NCBI RefSeq assembly: GCF_036924515.1
Contig: NZ_JAZHRR010000001.1
Span: 5,799,001-5,863,000, forward strand
Source of the DNA: Bradyrhizobium sp. AZCC 1610
Lineage (GTDB): Bacteria > Pseudomonadota > Alphaproteobacteria > Rhizobiales > Xanthobacteraceae
Length of the DNA stretch: 64,000 nt
Direction: 5' to 3'
The translations under genes were made by a program, and so were the position numbers. Positions 25,084-35,128 of this stretch are shown here, one piece after another; position 1 is the first letter of the stretch, and the number at the start of each line of letters is the position of its first letter. The notes under the pieces were generated by a model that was given only the letters and a program-made list of their open reading frames with translations, was not told the origin of the DNA and made no database searches.

Positions 25084-25112
25084 GGGACGCGCGGTATGCG
25101 CGCCCTTTTTTT
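25084..25112 (+). terminator. Intrinsic terminator or attenuator before carB
   Basis: Stem GGG-CGCGC / GCGCG-CCC with one bulged A (25087) and a GGTAT loop, then seven Ts. It lies 26 bases before the carB ATG. It could end the tRNA-like transcript or attenuate carB. Confidence 0.75.
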
Positions 25113-25138
25113 GTGCCCAATTTCCAGTCTGAGAGCTG

Positions 25139-28603
<3,465 letters not shown>

Positions 28604-28684
28604 TCGTCAGCCGGCCTCAAATGCCCGCTAAACGATTGGCAACAAGGCCGGTAGGCTGGAACCCACCGTTCGTTTGGATGTTTG

Positions 28685-28704
28685 CCGGCCCCTGACGGGG
28701 CCGG
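28685..28704 (+). other. Hairpin between carB and greA
   Basis: Perfect 8-base arms CCGGCCCC / GGGGCCGG with a TGAC loop, 82 bases past the carB stop. It is not followed by T residues, so it may be a weak or factor-dependent end or an mRNA-protecting stem. Confidence 0.6.
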
Positions 28705-28815
28705 AACTCAATAGGCTGGCAGGCTCGCGTGTCGAGCCGAAAAGCCTGATCGAATCGAAAGCGTGGCTCGTGCGCGCAGCCTTTTGGCGGTTCGCACGAT
28801 CGAAGGACAGAAGAG

Positions 28816-29295
28816 ATGATGATGGAAAAGGTTCCGATGACCGCGAGCGGCTATGCCGCCCTGGAGGTTGAGTTGAAGCAGCGCCAGTCGGTGGAGCGTC
28901 CGCGCATCATCGAGCATATCGCCGAGGCGCGCTCGCATGGCGACCTTTCGGAGAACGCGGAATATCACGCCGCCAAGGAAGAGCAATCGCACAATGAAGG
29001 CCGTATCGCCGAGCTCGAAGACAAGCTCGCGCGCGCCGACATCATCGACATCTCGAAACTGTCCGGCGACACCGTCAAGTTCGGCGCCACCGTCACGCTG
29101 ATCGACGAGGACACCGAGAAGAAAGCAGTGTGGCAAATCGTCGGCGAGCCGGAAGCCGATGCCAAGAAGGGCCGCATCTCGATCACCTCGCCACTGGCCC
29201 GCGCTCTGATCGGCAAGAAGAAGGGCTCGACCGTGGAAGTTGTGGCTCCCGGCGGCGCCAAGGCCTATGAAATCACCAAGGTCGAGTTTCGCTAG
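28816..29295 (+). CDS. greA: Transcription elongation factor GreA
   Basis: A 159-residue cleavage factor that enters the RNA polymerase secondary channel and rescues backtracked complexes. The N-terminal coiled coil ([54 protein letters not shown]) carries the acidic tip D/E residues in GDLSENAEY. The C-terminal FKBP-like domain is [56 protein letters not shown]. Three adjacent ATGs (28816, 28819, 28822) can each start it; AAGGA lies upstream. A terminator follows directly. Confidence 0.97.
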   Translation: MMMEKVPMTASGYAALEVELKQRQSVERPRIIEHIAEARSHGDLSENAEYHAAKEEQSHNEGRIAELEDKLARADIIDISKLSGDTVKFGATVTLIDEDTEKKAVWQIVGEPEADAKKGRISITSPLARALIGKKKGSTVEVVAPGGAKAYEITKVEFR

Positions 29296-29320
29296 TCACC
29301 TGCAAGTTACTGTTGCGACA

Positions 29321-29348
29321 AAGCCGCGTTTGCCACGCGGCTTTTTTG
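29321..29348 (+). terminator. Intrinsic terminator of greA
   Basis: Eight-pair stem AAGCCGCG / CGCGGCTT with a 7-nt loop (TTTGCCA) running into a T tract, 26 bases after the greA stop. Confidence 0.88.
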
Positions 29349-29712
29349 TTGGCTGCGTACTGACAGGATTGTGAGTGGAGGTGCGGCGGGTTTTCATAAT
29401 AACTGAATTTCGATAATGATTATCGACCATAACTAAATGAGAGATTGCGTTGCCGGGGTCGGAGCGGCGACGCGTCGTCATTTCGACGCAAGAAGAGATG
29501 CGGCGGGAGGCGCACTCCGACCTGCGGAAGAAGGCCGCGTGCCGCACGGCTACGTTGTTGCGCTGCAATCGCGACGACATTGCCAACCGATCACGCGCGA
29601 GGGGAATGATTCAGTTTCACAGGTGTTGTGTCGGCATCACACGCAATACGCCAACACCGTGTAATATCGGCACGCTAAGTTCTAGCGCGTCAAACCAAAG
29701 GGGGACGATGAC
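29349..29712. other. Intergenic region with no recognised gene
   Basis: The 360 bases between the greA terminator and the DoxX gene hold an AT-rich palindrome at 29410-29426 (listed separately) and short open frames on both strands that lack ribosome sites, family motifs and typical codon bias. I see no further gene or RNA. Confidence 0.5.
29410..29426. promoter_or_regulatory. Perfect palindrome resembling a Fur-type half box
   Basis: TCGATAAT-G-ATTATCGA, 8-base arms about a single base, in an AT-rich patch 290 bases before the DoxX gene. The GATAAT/ATTATC core resembles half of a Fur-family iron box. Which regulator binds is unknown. Confidence 0.4.
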
Positions 29713-30132
29713 ATGGACCAAATCGACAAGATGCTCGCGAAATGGCAGCCGACGGCGCTGAGCCTGTTTCGCTTCGTTACCGGACTGCTGCTGTTTCAAT
29801 TCGGCGTAGCGAAGATTCTGAAGTTTCCGACAATTCCGGAGGGTAACGCTGCCGCCTTCCTCAACAAGGTGCAGTTGATGTCGCTACCGGGAATAGCCGG
29901 TGCGCTCGAGTTGATTCTGGGCGCGCTTTTGCTGCTCGGACTGTTCACACGGCCCGTCGCCTTCATTCTTGCCGGCGAGATGGCCTTTGCTTATTTCATC
30001 GGTCATGCGCCGAGGAATTTTTTTCCGATCATCAACGGCGGCACGCTCGCGATCCTGTTCTGCTTCGCCTGCCTCTACCTGTCGACCGCGGGCGGCGGGC
30101 CATACAGCGTCGACGAGATGCGGAAGAAGTAA
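29713..30132 (+). CDS. DoxX-family membrane protein
   Basis: A 139-residue membrane protein with four hydrophobic segments (ALSLFRFVTGLLLFQFGVAKIL, GIAGALELILGALLLLGLF, PVAFILAGEMAFAYFI and GGTLAILFCFACLYLSTAG). The family-typical opening RFVTGLLLFQFGVAKI, central ELILGALLLLGL and HAPRNFFPIINGG all fit DoxX. Start ATG 29713 with GGGGG upstream. DoxX proteins take part in membrane-associated thiol or redox homeostasis in some bacteria; the role here is not clear. The next gene, Lrp, is convergent. Confidence 0.9.
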   Translation: MDQIDKMLAKWQPTALSLFRFVTGLLLFQFGVAKILKFPTIPEGNAAAFLNKVQLMSLPGIAGALELILGALLLLGLFTRPVAFILAGEMAFAYFIGHAPRNFFPIINGGTLAILFCFACLYLSTAGGGPYSVDEMRKK

Positions 30133-30144
30133 CTGAAGTCTTGT

Positions 30145-30205
30145 TCGTCATTGCGAGCCAACGGGTCGGCGCAAAGCGCCGCCCGTTGGCTCCTCGCAAT
30201 GACGC
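30145..30205. repeat. Palindromic repeat (GTCATTGCGAG family)
   Basis: Arms CGTCATTGCGAG and CTCGCAATGACG with nested GCCAACGGG / CCCGTTGGC and GGCGC / GCGCC. It sits between the convergent DoxX and Lrp genes and probably acts as a shared transcript end. Confidence 0.8.
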
Positions 30206-30214
30206 TGAGGCGAC

Positions 30215-30694
30215 TCAGCCCGCAACCTTCACATCGAGCGGCACCGCCGCTTCATATTTCGAATTGTGCAGCACCAGCGACGTCCGCACGTTGCGCACGT
30301 GGGGTGCTGCCGTCAGGTGCGTGACGAAATCCTGAAACGTCGCCATGTCGGGCGCGACGCATTTGAGGATGAAATCGACCTCGCCCGACAGCATCCAGCA
30401 TTCCCGCACCAACGGCTCGGCGCGGACGAAATCCTCGAACGCGCGCAAATCCGCGTCCGCCTGGCTGGACAGATGAACTGAAGCAAACACCGTGACATCG
30501 AAGCCGAGCCGGCGTGGATCCAGCAGGCCGCGGTAACCCTGGATGTAGCCCTCTTCCTCCAGCGTGCGGACCCGGCGCAGGCAGGGTGGCGGCGAAATAC
30601 CGACGCGTTTGGCCAGTTCGACGTTGGTGATTCGGCCGTCGGCCTGGATCTCGGCAAGGATTTTGAGGTCGATTTCGTCAAGATTCTTCGACAC
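30215..30694 (-). CDS. Lrp/AsnC-family transcriptional regulator
   Basis: A 159-residue regulator with an N-terminal helix-turn-helix (LDEIDLKILAEIQADGRITNVELAKRVGISPPPCLRRVRTLEEEGYIQGYRG) and a C-terminal RAM (ligand-binding) domain (FASVHLSSQADADLRAFEDFVRAEPLVRECWMLSGEVDFILKCVAPDM). It likely senses an amino acid, as the family does. It is divergent from trxB; a perfect inverted repeat in the 280-base gap is a candidate operator. The Lrp-trxB-LysR order is common in Rhizobiales. Confidence 0.94.
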   Translation of the reverse strand: MSKNLDEIDLKILAEIQADGRITNVELAKRVGISPPPCLRRVRTLEEEGYIQGYRGLLDPRRLGFDVTVFASVHLSSQADADLRAFEDFVRAEPLVRECWMLSGEVDFILKCVAPDMATFQDFVTHLTAAPHVRNVRTSLVLHNSKYEAAVPLDVKVAG

Positions 30695-30769
30695 GCGCGT
30701 CGGGTTCCCTGGTTTTGGCTGCGCTTGGCAGGTCTACTGGCAACTCTCTTAGCGCAGGCCGCGCGACTT

Positions 30770-30786
30770 GCGCAATTTTATTGCGC
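30770..30786. promoter_or_regulatory. Inverted repeat between lrp and trxB
   Basis: GCGCAA-TTTTA-TTGCGC, 6-base perfect arms around an AT spacer, 76 bases from the lrp start. It fits an Lrp-type site with AT-rich centre and could control lrp itself and/or trxB. Confidence 0.5.
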
Positions 30787-30974
30787 GTGCATTGCCATAT
30801 TTCGCGATTGTTACTTCAGTTCCGGGGAAAATTCGCTGGGATGAATTGCAATTCTTGCATAGCTACCCAGATATCTTAGACTTGGATTTGACACTTTCAG
30901 CGCCCCGCGACGTCCTTCCGGGCGCTTTCTGCTTAAGTCACGAACAAACCCCCGAATAAGAGAGGGATCCGCCG

Positions 30975-31940
30975 ATGCCCGCGCCTATCCATGCCAAGGT
31001 CGTCATTATCGGTTCCGGCCCCGCCGGTTACACCGCAGCGATCTACGCGGCGCGCGCGATGCTGGAGCCGGTGCTGATCCAGGGCATCCAGCCCGGCGGA
31101 CAACTCACCATCACCACCGACGTGGAAAACTACCCCGGCTTCGCCGACGTCATCCAGGGCCCGTGGCTGATGGAACAGATGGAGAAGCAGGCGGCGCATG
31201 TCGGCACCAAGATTGTCACCGACTTCGTCAACAAGCTTGAGCTGGCGCAGCGGCCGTTCCGGCTGACCTGCGACAGCGGCGACGTCTATCTGGCGGAAAC
31301 CGTGGTCCTCGCCACCGGCGCGCAGGCGCGCTGGCTCGGCATCCCCTCGGAAGAAAAGTTCAAGGGTTTTGGCGTCTCGGCCTGCGCGACCTGCGATGGC
31401 TTCTTTTACCGCGGCAAGGAAGTCATGGTCGTCGGCGGCGGCAATACCGCGGTCGAGGAAGCGCTGTTCCTCACCAAGTTCGCCTCGCAGGTGACGATCG
31501 TGCATCGCCGCGATCACTTCCGCGCCGAGCGCATCCTGCAGGATCGCCTGTTCAAGAACCCCAAGATCAAGGTGGTCTGGGACTCCGCGATCGACGAAAT
31601 CTGCGGCACCGAAAATCCCGGCAAGGTCACCCATGTTCGCCTGAAGAACGTCAGGACCGGCACGCTGACCGATGTGCCGGCCGACGGCGTCTTCATCGCC
31701 ATCGGCCACGCGCCCGCAACCGACCTCGTCAAAGGCCAGATCAAGCTGAAACCCTCCGGCTATGTCGAGGTGGCGCCGAACTCGACCGCCACCTCGATTC
31801 CCGGCCTGTTCGCCGCCGGCGACGTGGCCGACGAAACTTACCGGCAGGCGGTCACGGCGGCCGGCCTCGGCTGCATGGCCGCCCTTGAGGCTGAACGTTT
31901 CCTGGCTTTGCGCGCGAGCGACCGCGCGGCGGCAGAATAG
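30975..31940 (+). CDS. trxB: Thioredoxin-disulfide reductase
   Basis: A 321-residue FAD/NADPH enzyme that keeps thioredoxin reduced. The FAD motif VIIGSGPAGYTAAIYAARAML opens the protein. The redox-active cysteines are C137 and C140 in ACATCDG. NADPH motifs VVGGGNTAVEEALFL and HRRDHFRAERI are present, and GLFAAGDVADETYRQAVTAAGLGCMAALEAERFL ends it. It is followed 3 bases later by the LysR regulator and divergent from lrp. Control by the adjacent LysR is known for LsrB-type systems in Sinorhizobium relatives but must be inferred here. Confidence 0.97.
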   Translation: MPAPIHAKVVIIGSGPAGYTAAIYAARAMLEPVLIQGIQPGGQLTITTDVENYPGFADVIQGPWLMEQMEKQAAHVGTKIVTDFVNKLELAQRPFRLTCDSGDVYLAETVVLATGAQARWLGIPSEEKFKGFGVSACATCDGFFYRGKEVMVVGGGNTAVEEALFLTKFASQVTIVHRRDHFRAERILQDRLFKNPKIKVVWDSAIDEICGTENPGKVTHVRLKNVRTGTLTDVPADGVFIAIGHAPATDLVKGQIKLKPSGYVEVAPNSTATSIPGLFAAGDVADETYRQAVTAAGLGCMAALEAERFLALRASDRAAAE

Positions 31941-31942
31941 TC

Positions 31943-32866
31943 ATGGTTCGAACGCGGAACGGATCTACGGACATGGATTGGGACAAGCTGAAGGTGTTTC
32001 ACGCGGCGGCGGAAGCGGGAAGCTTTACCCATGCCGGCGAGCAACTCGGCCTTTCGCAATCGGCGGTATCGCGGCAGGTCAGCGCGCTGGAGCAGGAGCT
32101 CGCGGTGTCGCTGTTCCATCGCCACGCGCGCGGGCTCATCCTCACTGAGCAGGGCGACTTGCTGTTCCGCACCGCGCATGACGTGTTCATGCAGTTGCAG
32201 GCGGCGCGCGCCAAGCTGACCGACAGCCGCGAGCGGCCGAGCGGCGACCTCAAGATCACCACGCCGCCGGCGCTCGGCATCAACTGGCTGATCCCGCGGC
32301 TCGACGAGTTCACCGCGCTCTATCCTGATATCCGCATCTCGCTGATCGTCACCGACGAGGATCTCGATCTGTCGATGCGCGAGGCCGACGTCGCGATCCG
32401 GACCCGCAAGCCGACCCAGCCGGACCTGATCCAGCGCAAGCTGTTCTCGATCGGCTTCCATGCCTATTGCTCGCCCGAATACATCAAGCGCTTCGGCACG
32501 CCGCGGACGCTCGACGACCTCGACTCGCATCGCATCATCATGCTTGGCGATTCCCAGGTGCCGCCGCATTTGGCGAACCGCAGCTGGCTGATCGACGCCG
32601 GCCGCAACGGCTCGGGCCCGCGCGAAGCCTATTTTAAGGTCAACAATATCCTGGGGCTGGTCCGCGCCTGCCAGCAGGGGCTCGGCATCGCCGCGCTGCC
32701 CGACTACCTGGTCGAGGAGAACAACCGCTTGGTGCAGCTGTTCGGCGAAACCGACTCGATTCAAGTCGATACGTATTTCGTCTATCCCGAGGAACTGAAG
32801 ACAGTCGCACGCGTGCAGGTGTTCCGCGATTTCGTGGTGAGCAAGGCGCAGCGCTGGCCCTCCTAG
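31943..32866 (+). CDS. LysR-family regulator, LsrB/VtlR type
   Basis: A regulator of about 300 residues. HTH: LKVFHAAAEAGSFTHAGEQLGLSQSAVSRQVSALEQELAVSLFHRH. Two starts are possible: ATG 31943, or ATG 31973 with MDWDKLKVFHAAAEAGSFT, the usual start of LsrB/VtlR. Position right after trxB matches lsrB of Sinorhizobium and vtlR of Brucella/Agrobacterium, which govern redox, envelope and small-RNA or small-protein genes. The effector domain is conserved-looking (ITTPPALGINWLIPRL...). The downstream gap holds RNA-like signals. Confidence 0.9.
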   Translation: MVRTRNGSTDMDWDKLKVFHAAAEAGSFTHAGEQLGLSQSAVSRQVSALEQELAVSLFHRHARGLILTEQGDLLFRTAHDVFMQLQAARAKLTDSRERPSGDLKITTPPALGINWLIPRLDEFTALYPDIRISLIVTDEDLDLSMREADVAIRTRKPTQPDLIQRKLFSIGFHAYCSPEYIKRFGTPRTLDDLDSHRIIMLGDSQVPPHLANRSWLIDAGRNGSGPREAYFKVNNILGLVRACQQGLGIAALPDYLVEENNRLVQLFGETDSIQVDTYFVYPEELKTVARVQVFRDFVVSKAQRWPS

Positions 32867-32905
32867 GAAGCGGTGACGTTTCGTCATCCCGCTTTGCGGA
32901 TTAGC

Positions 32906-33016
32906 CTATTTTATAGAGGGCCCGCTCACCGCATGACTGACATGCGGCTTGGACGGTTGCTGCACAGCACTGATGAGGATCATAGTGCTCAAACGCTGAG
33001 CGGTCGCGTCGCGCAT
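32906..33016 (-). CDS. Possible 36-residue small protein
   Basis: ATG 33016 is preceded by GGAGGAGGGGG, a very strong ribosome-site match. It reads MRDATAQRLSTMILISAVQQ and ends PSIK. This is a minus-strand frame beneath the plus-strand region that I read as a small RNA, whose CCCCCTCCTCC motif is the complement of this ribosome site. Only one interpretation may be right. No family recognised, no conserved motif. Confidence 0.3.
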   Translation of the reverse strand: MRDATAQRLSTMILISAVQQPSKPHVSHAVSGPSIK

Positions 33017-33130
33017 ATGTCCCCCTCCTCCAGTGGCGCGGCAGTTCAGTAATCCCTCTTGGAAGGTGATTGTGTCGGCCTCACGTGGCCAATACCTCAA
33101 GCCGGGCTCTCTTGGGCCCGGCTTTTTTTT
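33017..33130 (+). ncRNA. Candidate small RNA with anti-SD motif (AbcR-like position)
   Basis: CCCCCTCCTCC at 33021-33031 is an anti-Shine-Dalgarno sequence of the kind carried by base-pairing sRNAs in Rhizobiales. It is followed about 70 bases later by a strong terminator (33099-33130). The 5' end is estimated; no clear promoter was found. The place, next to the lsrB/vtlR-like gene, is where AbcR (alpha-r15) sRNAs are known in Sinorhizobium and Agrobacterium. Homology was not established. Confidence 0.5.
33099..33130 (+). terminator. Intrinsic terminator 1 downstream of LysR
   Basis: AAGCCGGGC / GCCCGGCTT stem with an 8-nt loop, then eight Ts in all. Strong, plus-strand. Confidence 0.9.
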
Positions 33131-33136
33131 GCGCCC

Positions 33137-33235
33137 AAGTCTTTTCATCGACAAGTCTTTTCAGGCCCAAGTCTTTTCAGGCCCAAGTCTTTTTCATCGA
33201 CAGGCCTTTTTCATCGACAAGTCTTTTTCATCGGC
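33137..33235 (+). repeat. Tandem repeat of a 16-17 bp T-rich unit (6 copies)
   Basis: Units begin at 33137, 33153, 33169, 33185, 33202 and 33219. Most read AAGTCTTTT(T) and then either CATCGAC or CAGGCCC (e.g. AAGTCTTTTCATCGAC, AAGTCTTTTCAGGCCC). One unit starts AGGCCTTTTT. The array sits directly after the first terminator and before the second sRNA promoter. No spacers, so not CRISPR. Confidence 0.9.
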
Positions 33236-33255
33236 AGGCCAAGGTGCTGCGCGGA

Positions 33256-33284
33256 TTGACATTGAGGTCCCCTGCCACCATCAT
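33256..33284 (+). promoter_or_regulatory. Candidate sigma-70 promoter of the second RNA
   Basis: TTGACA (33256-33261), a 17-base spacer, then CATCAT (33279-33284) at the -10 place. The start would be about 33291. Confidence 0.4.
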
Positions 33285-33290
33285 CCGCAC

Positions 33291-33419
33291 ATGATCACGC
33301 GTTCGTGCGCAGCTTTGTCGTCGAAAAAAGGTCCCCACTTGGGGACCCGAGATCGACGCGCGCGCTAGTCTGCCGCAACCCGCGATCCGAAAGCCCCGCC
33401 GTCTGGACGGGGTTTTTTT
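33291..33419 (+). ncRNA. Second candidate small RNA
   Basis: About 130 nt from the candidate promoter to a terminator. It contains a perfect stem GGTCCCC-ACTT-GGGGACC (33330-33347) and ends in CCCCG / CGGGG plus seven Ts. No protein frame of interest spans it. With the first candidate upstream it gives two RNAs in tandem next to the LysR gene, similar in layout to abcR1/abcR2. The start is inferred and no CCUCC motif is present, so the role is uncertain. Confidence 0.45.
33394..33419 (+). terminator. Intrinsic terminator 2
   Basis: CCCCG / CGGGG stem with a 9-nt loop (CCGTCTGGA) and seven Ts, 42 bases before the DapA-family gene. Confidence 0.85.
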
Positions 33420-33460
33420 GTTGGTCCCGTCTCCGGTTCACCCCATGAGGAGATGGAACG

Positions 33461-34393
33461 ATGACTGCCCCTTCGACTAACGATCTCACAAGCCGCTTGC
33501 AGGGCCTGTGGCTGCCGCTCATCACGCCGTTTCGCGACGGCGAACTCGACGAGGCGTCGTTACGCCGGCTCGTCAGGCACTACGCGGCGGGCCCGGTCGA
33601 TGGCTTCATTCTCGCGGCGACGTCGGGCGAAGGCATGTCGCTCCGTGCGGACGAACTCGAGCGGCTGGTGACGGTAACGCGCGGCGAGCTGTCCGGCAGC
33701 GGTCGCCACCTGCCGATCCTGTTGGGCCTGTCAGGCGCCTCTACCGCGAAGCTCTTGGATGCGCTGGATGAGACGGCGACCTGGCCGATCGACGGTTATC
33801 TGATCGCGAGCCCCTATTACATCCGCCCCTCGCAGCGCGGCCTGGTGCAGCACTTCACCGCACTCGCCGATCACGCCTCGTGGCCGATCGTGCTCTACAA
33901 CATCCCCTACCGGACCGGCGTCAGCCTCACCAACGAGACGCTGCTGCAGCTCGCCTTGCATCCGAACATCGTCGGCATGAAGGATTGCGGCGCCGACCGC
34001 GCGCAGTCGATCGATTTCCTGGGCAGACGGCCATCCGGCTTCCGCGTGCTGACCGGCGAAGACGCGCTGTATCACGAAGCGCTCGCCGACGGCGCCGATG
34101 GCGCGATCCTGCTGTCGGCGCATCTGGAGACCGACGCCTTCGCATCGGTGCGGACGCTGTTGAAGCAGGGCGACCGTAACGCCGCGCTGGCGGGCTGGAA
34201 GGCCATTTCCGCGCTGACCCGGCTGCTGTTCGCCGAGCCGAGCCCTGCGCCCGCAAAATACTGGCTGGCGCGCGGCGGGCTGATCGACAGCGCCGAGGTT
34301 CGCCTGCCGATGGTGGAGGTGAGCGCGGAGCTCGCGGCGTTGCTTGACGAGGAAATCGAGCGACGCAGGCCGCAGCTGTTGCGGCGGGCGTAG
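33461..34393 (+). CDS. Dihydrodipicolinate synthase-family (DapA/KDG aldolase-like) protein
   Basis: A 310-residue TIM-barrel class I aldolase. The Schiff-base lysine is K174 in GMKDCG, and the catalytic-type tyrosine is Y146 in YNIPYRTG. LPLITPFRDGELDEASLRRLVRHY and FILAATSGEGMSLRADELERLV are family hallmarks (GTTGE is replaced by ATSGE). The true DapA and other aldolases share this fold; the true substrate is not evident. The gene has GAGGAG upstream and stands alone after a terminator. Confidence 0.88.
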   Translation: MTAPSTNDLTSRLQGLWLPLITPFRDGELDEASLRRLVRHYAAGPVDGFILAATSGEGMSLRADELERLVTVTRGELSGSGRHLPILLGLSGASTAKLLDALDETATWPIDGYLIASPYYIRPSQRGLVQHFTALADHASWPIVLYNIPYRTGVSLTNETLLQLALHPNIVGMKDCGADRAQSIDFLGRRPSGFRVLTGEDALYHEALADGADGAILLSAHLETDAFASVRTLLKQGDRNAALAGWKAISALTRLLFAEPSPAPAKYWLARGGLIDSAEVRLPMVEVSAELAALLDEEIERRRPQLLRRA

Positions 34394-34441
34394 GATGCGA
34401 CCGGCTCCCTCTCGCCTCGATGGCGGGAGGGAGCAACTGGA

Positions 34442-34582
34442 TCAGCTGACCAGCAGGCGATAGGTCAGTACCGGCGCGAAGCCGAGCACCATCGCCCAGA
34501 TGGCAAACGACGACACCAGCAGAACGTCATGCGCTCGCTGGGCGAGTTCGCCGATCGGATATTTTTTGTCATGCGTGATCAT
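34442..34582 (-). CDS. Small single-pass membrane protein
   Basis: A 46-residue protein (MITHDKKYPIGELAQRAHDV, then LLVSSFAIWAMVLGFAPVLTY), one membrane helix with a polar N-terminus. ATG 34582 lies 7 bases after GGGGGG; an ATG two codons earlier is too close to it. The sequence is of a small-hypothetical type found in Bradyrhizobiaceae. Function unknown. Convergent with the DapA-family gene. Confidence 0.65.
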   Translation of the reverse strand: MITHDKKYPIGELAQRAHDVLLVSSFAIWAMVLGFAPVLTYRLLVS

Positions 34583-34817
34583 TGTCATTCCCCCCGGTGA
34601 TGTTCCTTGAGGAGAAATACCTACAGTTAAAATTTTAATGTCGCGGTCGGGCCTTCGCTCGAAGTTGCGGCTTCGCACTCACCAGCCATTAACCAGGATA
34701 TCGCGGTGGTTAACCGGCGGTAGCAGGCGCGGTCAAATGCAAGCGAAATCGCAACCGGGTCTTTAAAACCGGTCGCGTATCAAGATGCCGGGAGCAACAA
34801 AAACGCGGGGGCGCGCC

Positions 34818-34952
34818 GTGCACTTCGAAAACAACAACACCATCCCTCAACAGGGATTTTCCACCGAGGACATTCTGTGGGGCGTCGGCATCTGGTCGGT
34901 GATCCTGACGCTGTCGCCGGTCGTGGTGTTCTACGTGCTGATGGTGGCGTAA
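34818..34952 (+). CDS. Small single-pass membrane protein
   Basis: A 44-residue protein from GTG 34818 (HFENNNTIPQQGFSTEDILW, then GVGIWSVILTLSPVVVFYVLMVA) behind GGGGG with 6-base spacing. It is a soluble N-terminus with a C-terminal helix. An in-frame ATG at 34785 is possible but has no ribosome site. It is divergently placed from the other small membrane gene. Function unknown. Confidence 0.55.
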   Translation: MHFENNNTIPQQGFSTEDILWGVGIWSVILTLSPVVVFYVLMVA

Positions 34953-34969
34953 GACCACCTCTACCTCCG

Positions 34970-35052
34970 TCATTGCGAGGAGCGAAGCGACGAAGCAATC
35001 CAGACTTCCTTTTTGGCCTTCTGGATTGCTTCGCTTGCGCTCGCAATGACGG
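34970..35052. repeat. Palindromic repeat (GTCATTGCGAGGAGCGAAGCG family)
   Basis: Arms CGTCATTGCGAG...GCGAAGCAATCCAGA and TCTGGATTGCTTCGC...CTCGCAATGACG around a TTTTTGGCC centre. Between the small membrane gene and the ParA gene (convergent). Confidence 0.85.
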
Positions 35053-35128
35053 GTTCTTCGCCACCCAAAAAGAAAAACGCGCGGAGCGCCGCGCGTCTTT
35101 GTCAGTCCGGGAAAAGAAAGCGGCGTTG

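Noticed and set aside
29296..29586. 96-codon minus-strand frame after greA
   Set aside because: It reads through the greA terminator and an AT-rich regulatory region, and is not protein-like.
33137..33235. Possible CRISPR array
   Set aside because: Units are only 16-17 bases, head to tail without spacers, and no cas genes are near.
33033..33368. Plus-strand open frames of 66-111 codons through the tandem repeat
   Set aside because: The repetitive SLFRPKSFSS-type peptides arise from reading the T-rich repeat and a terminator in frame. There is no ribosome site.
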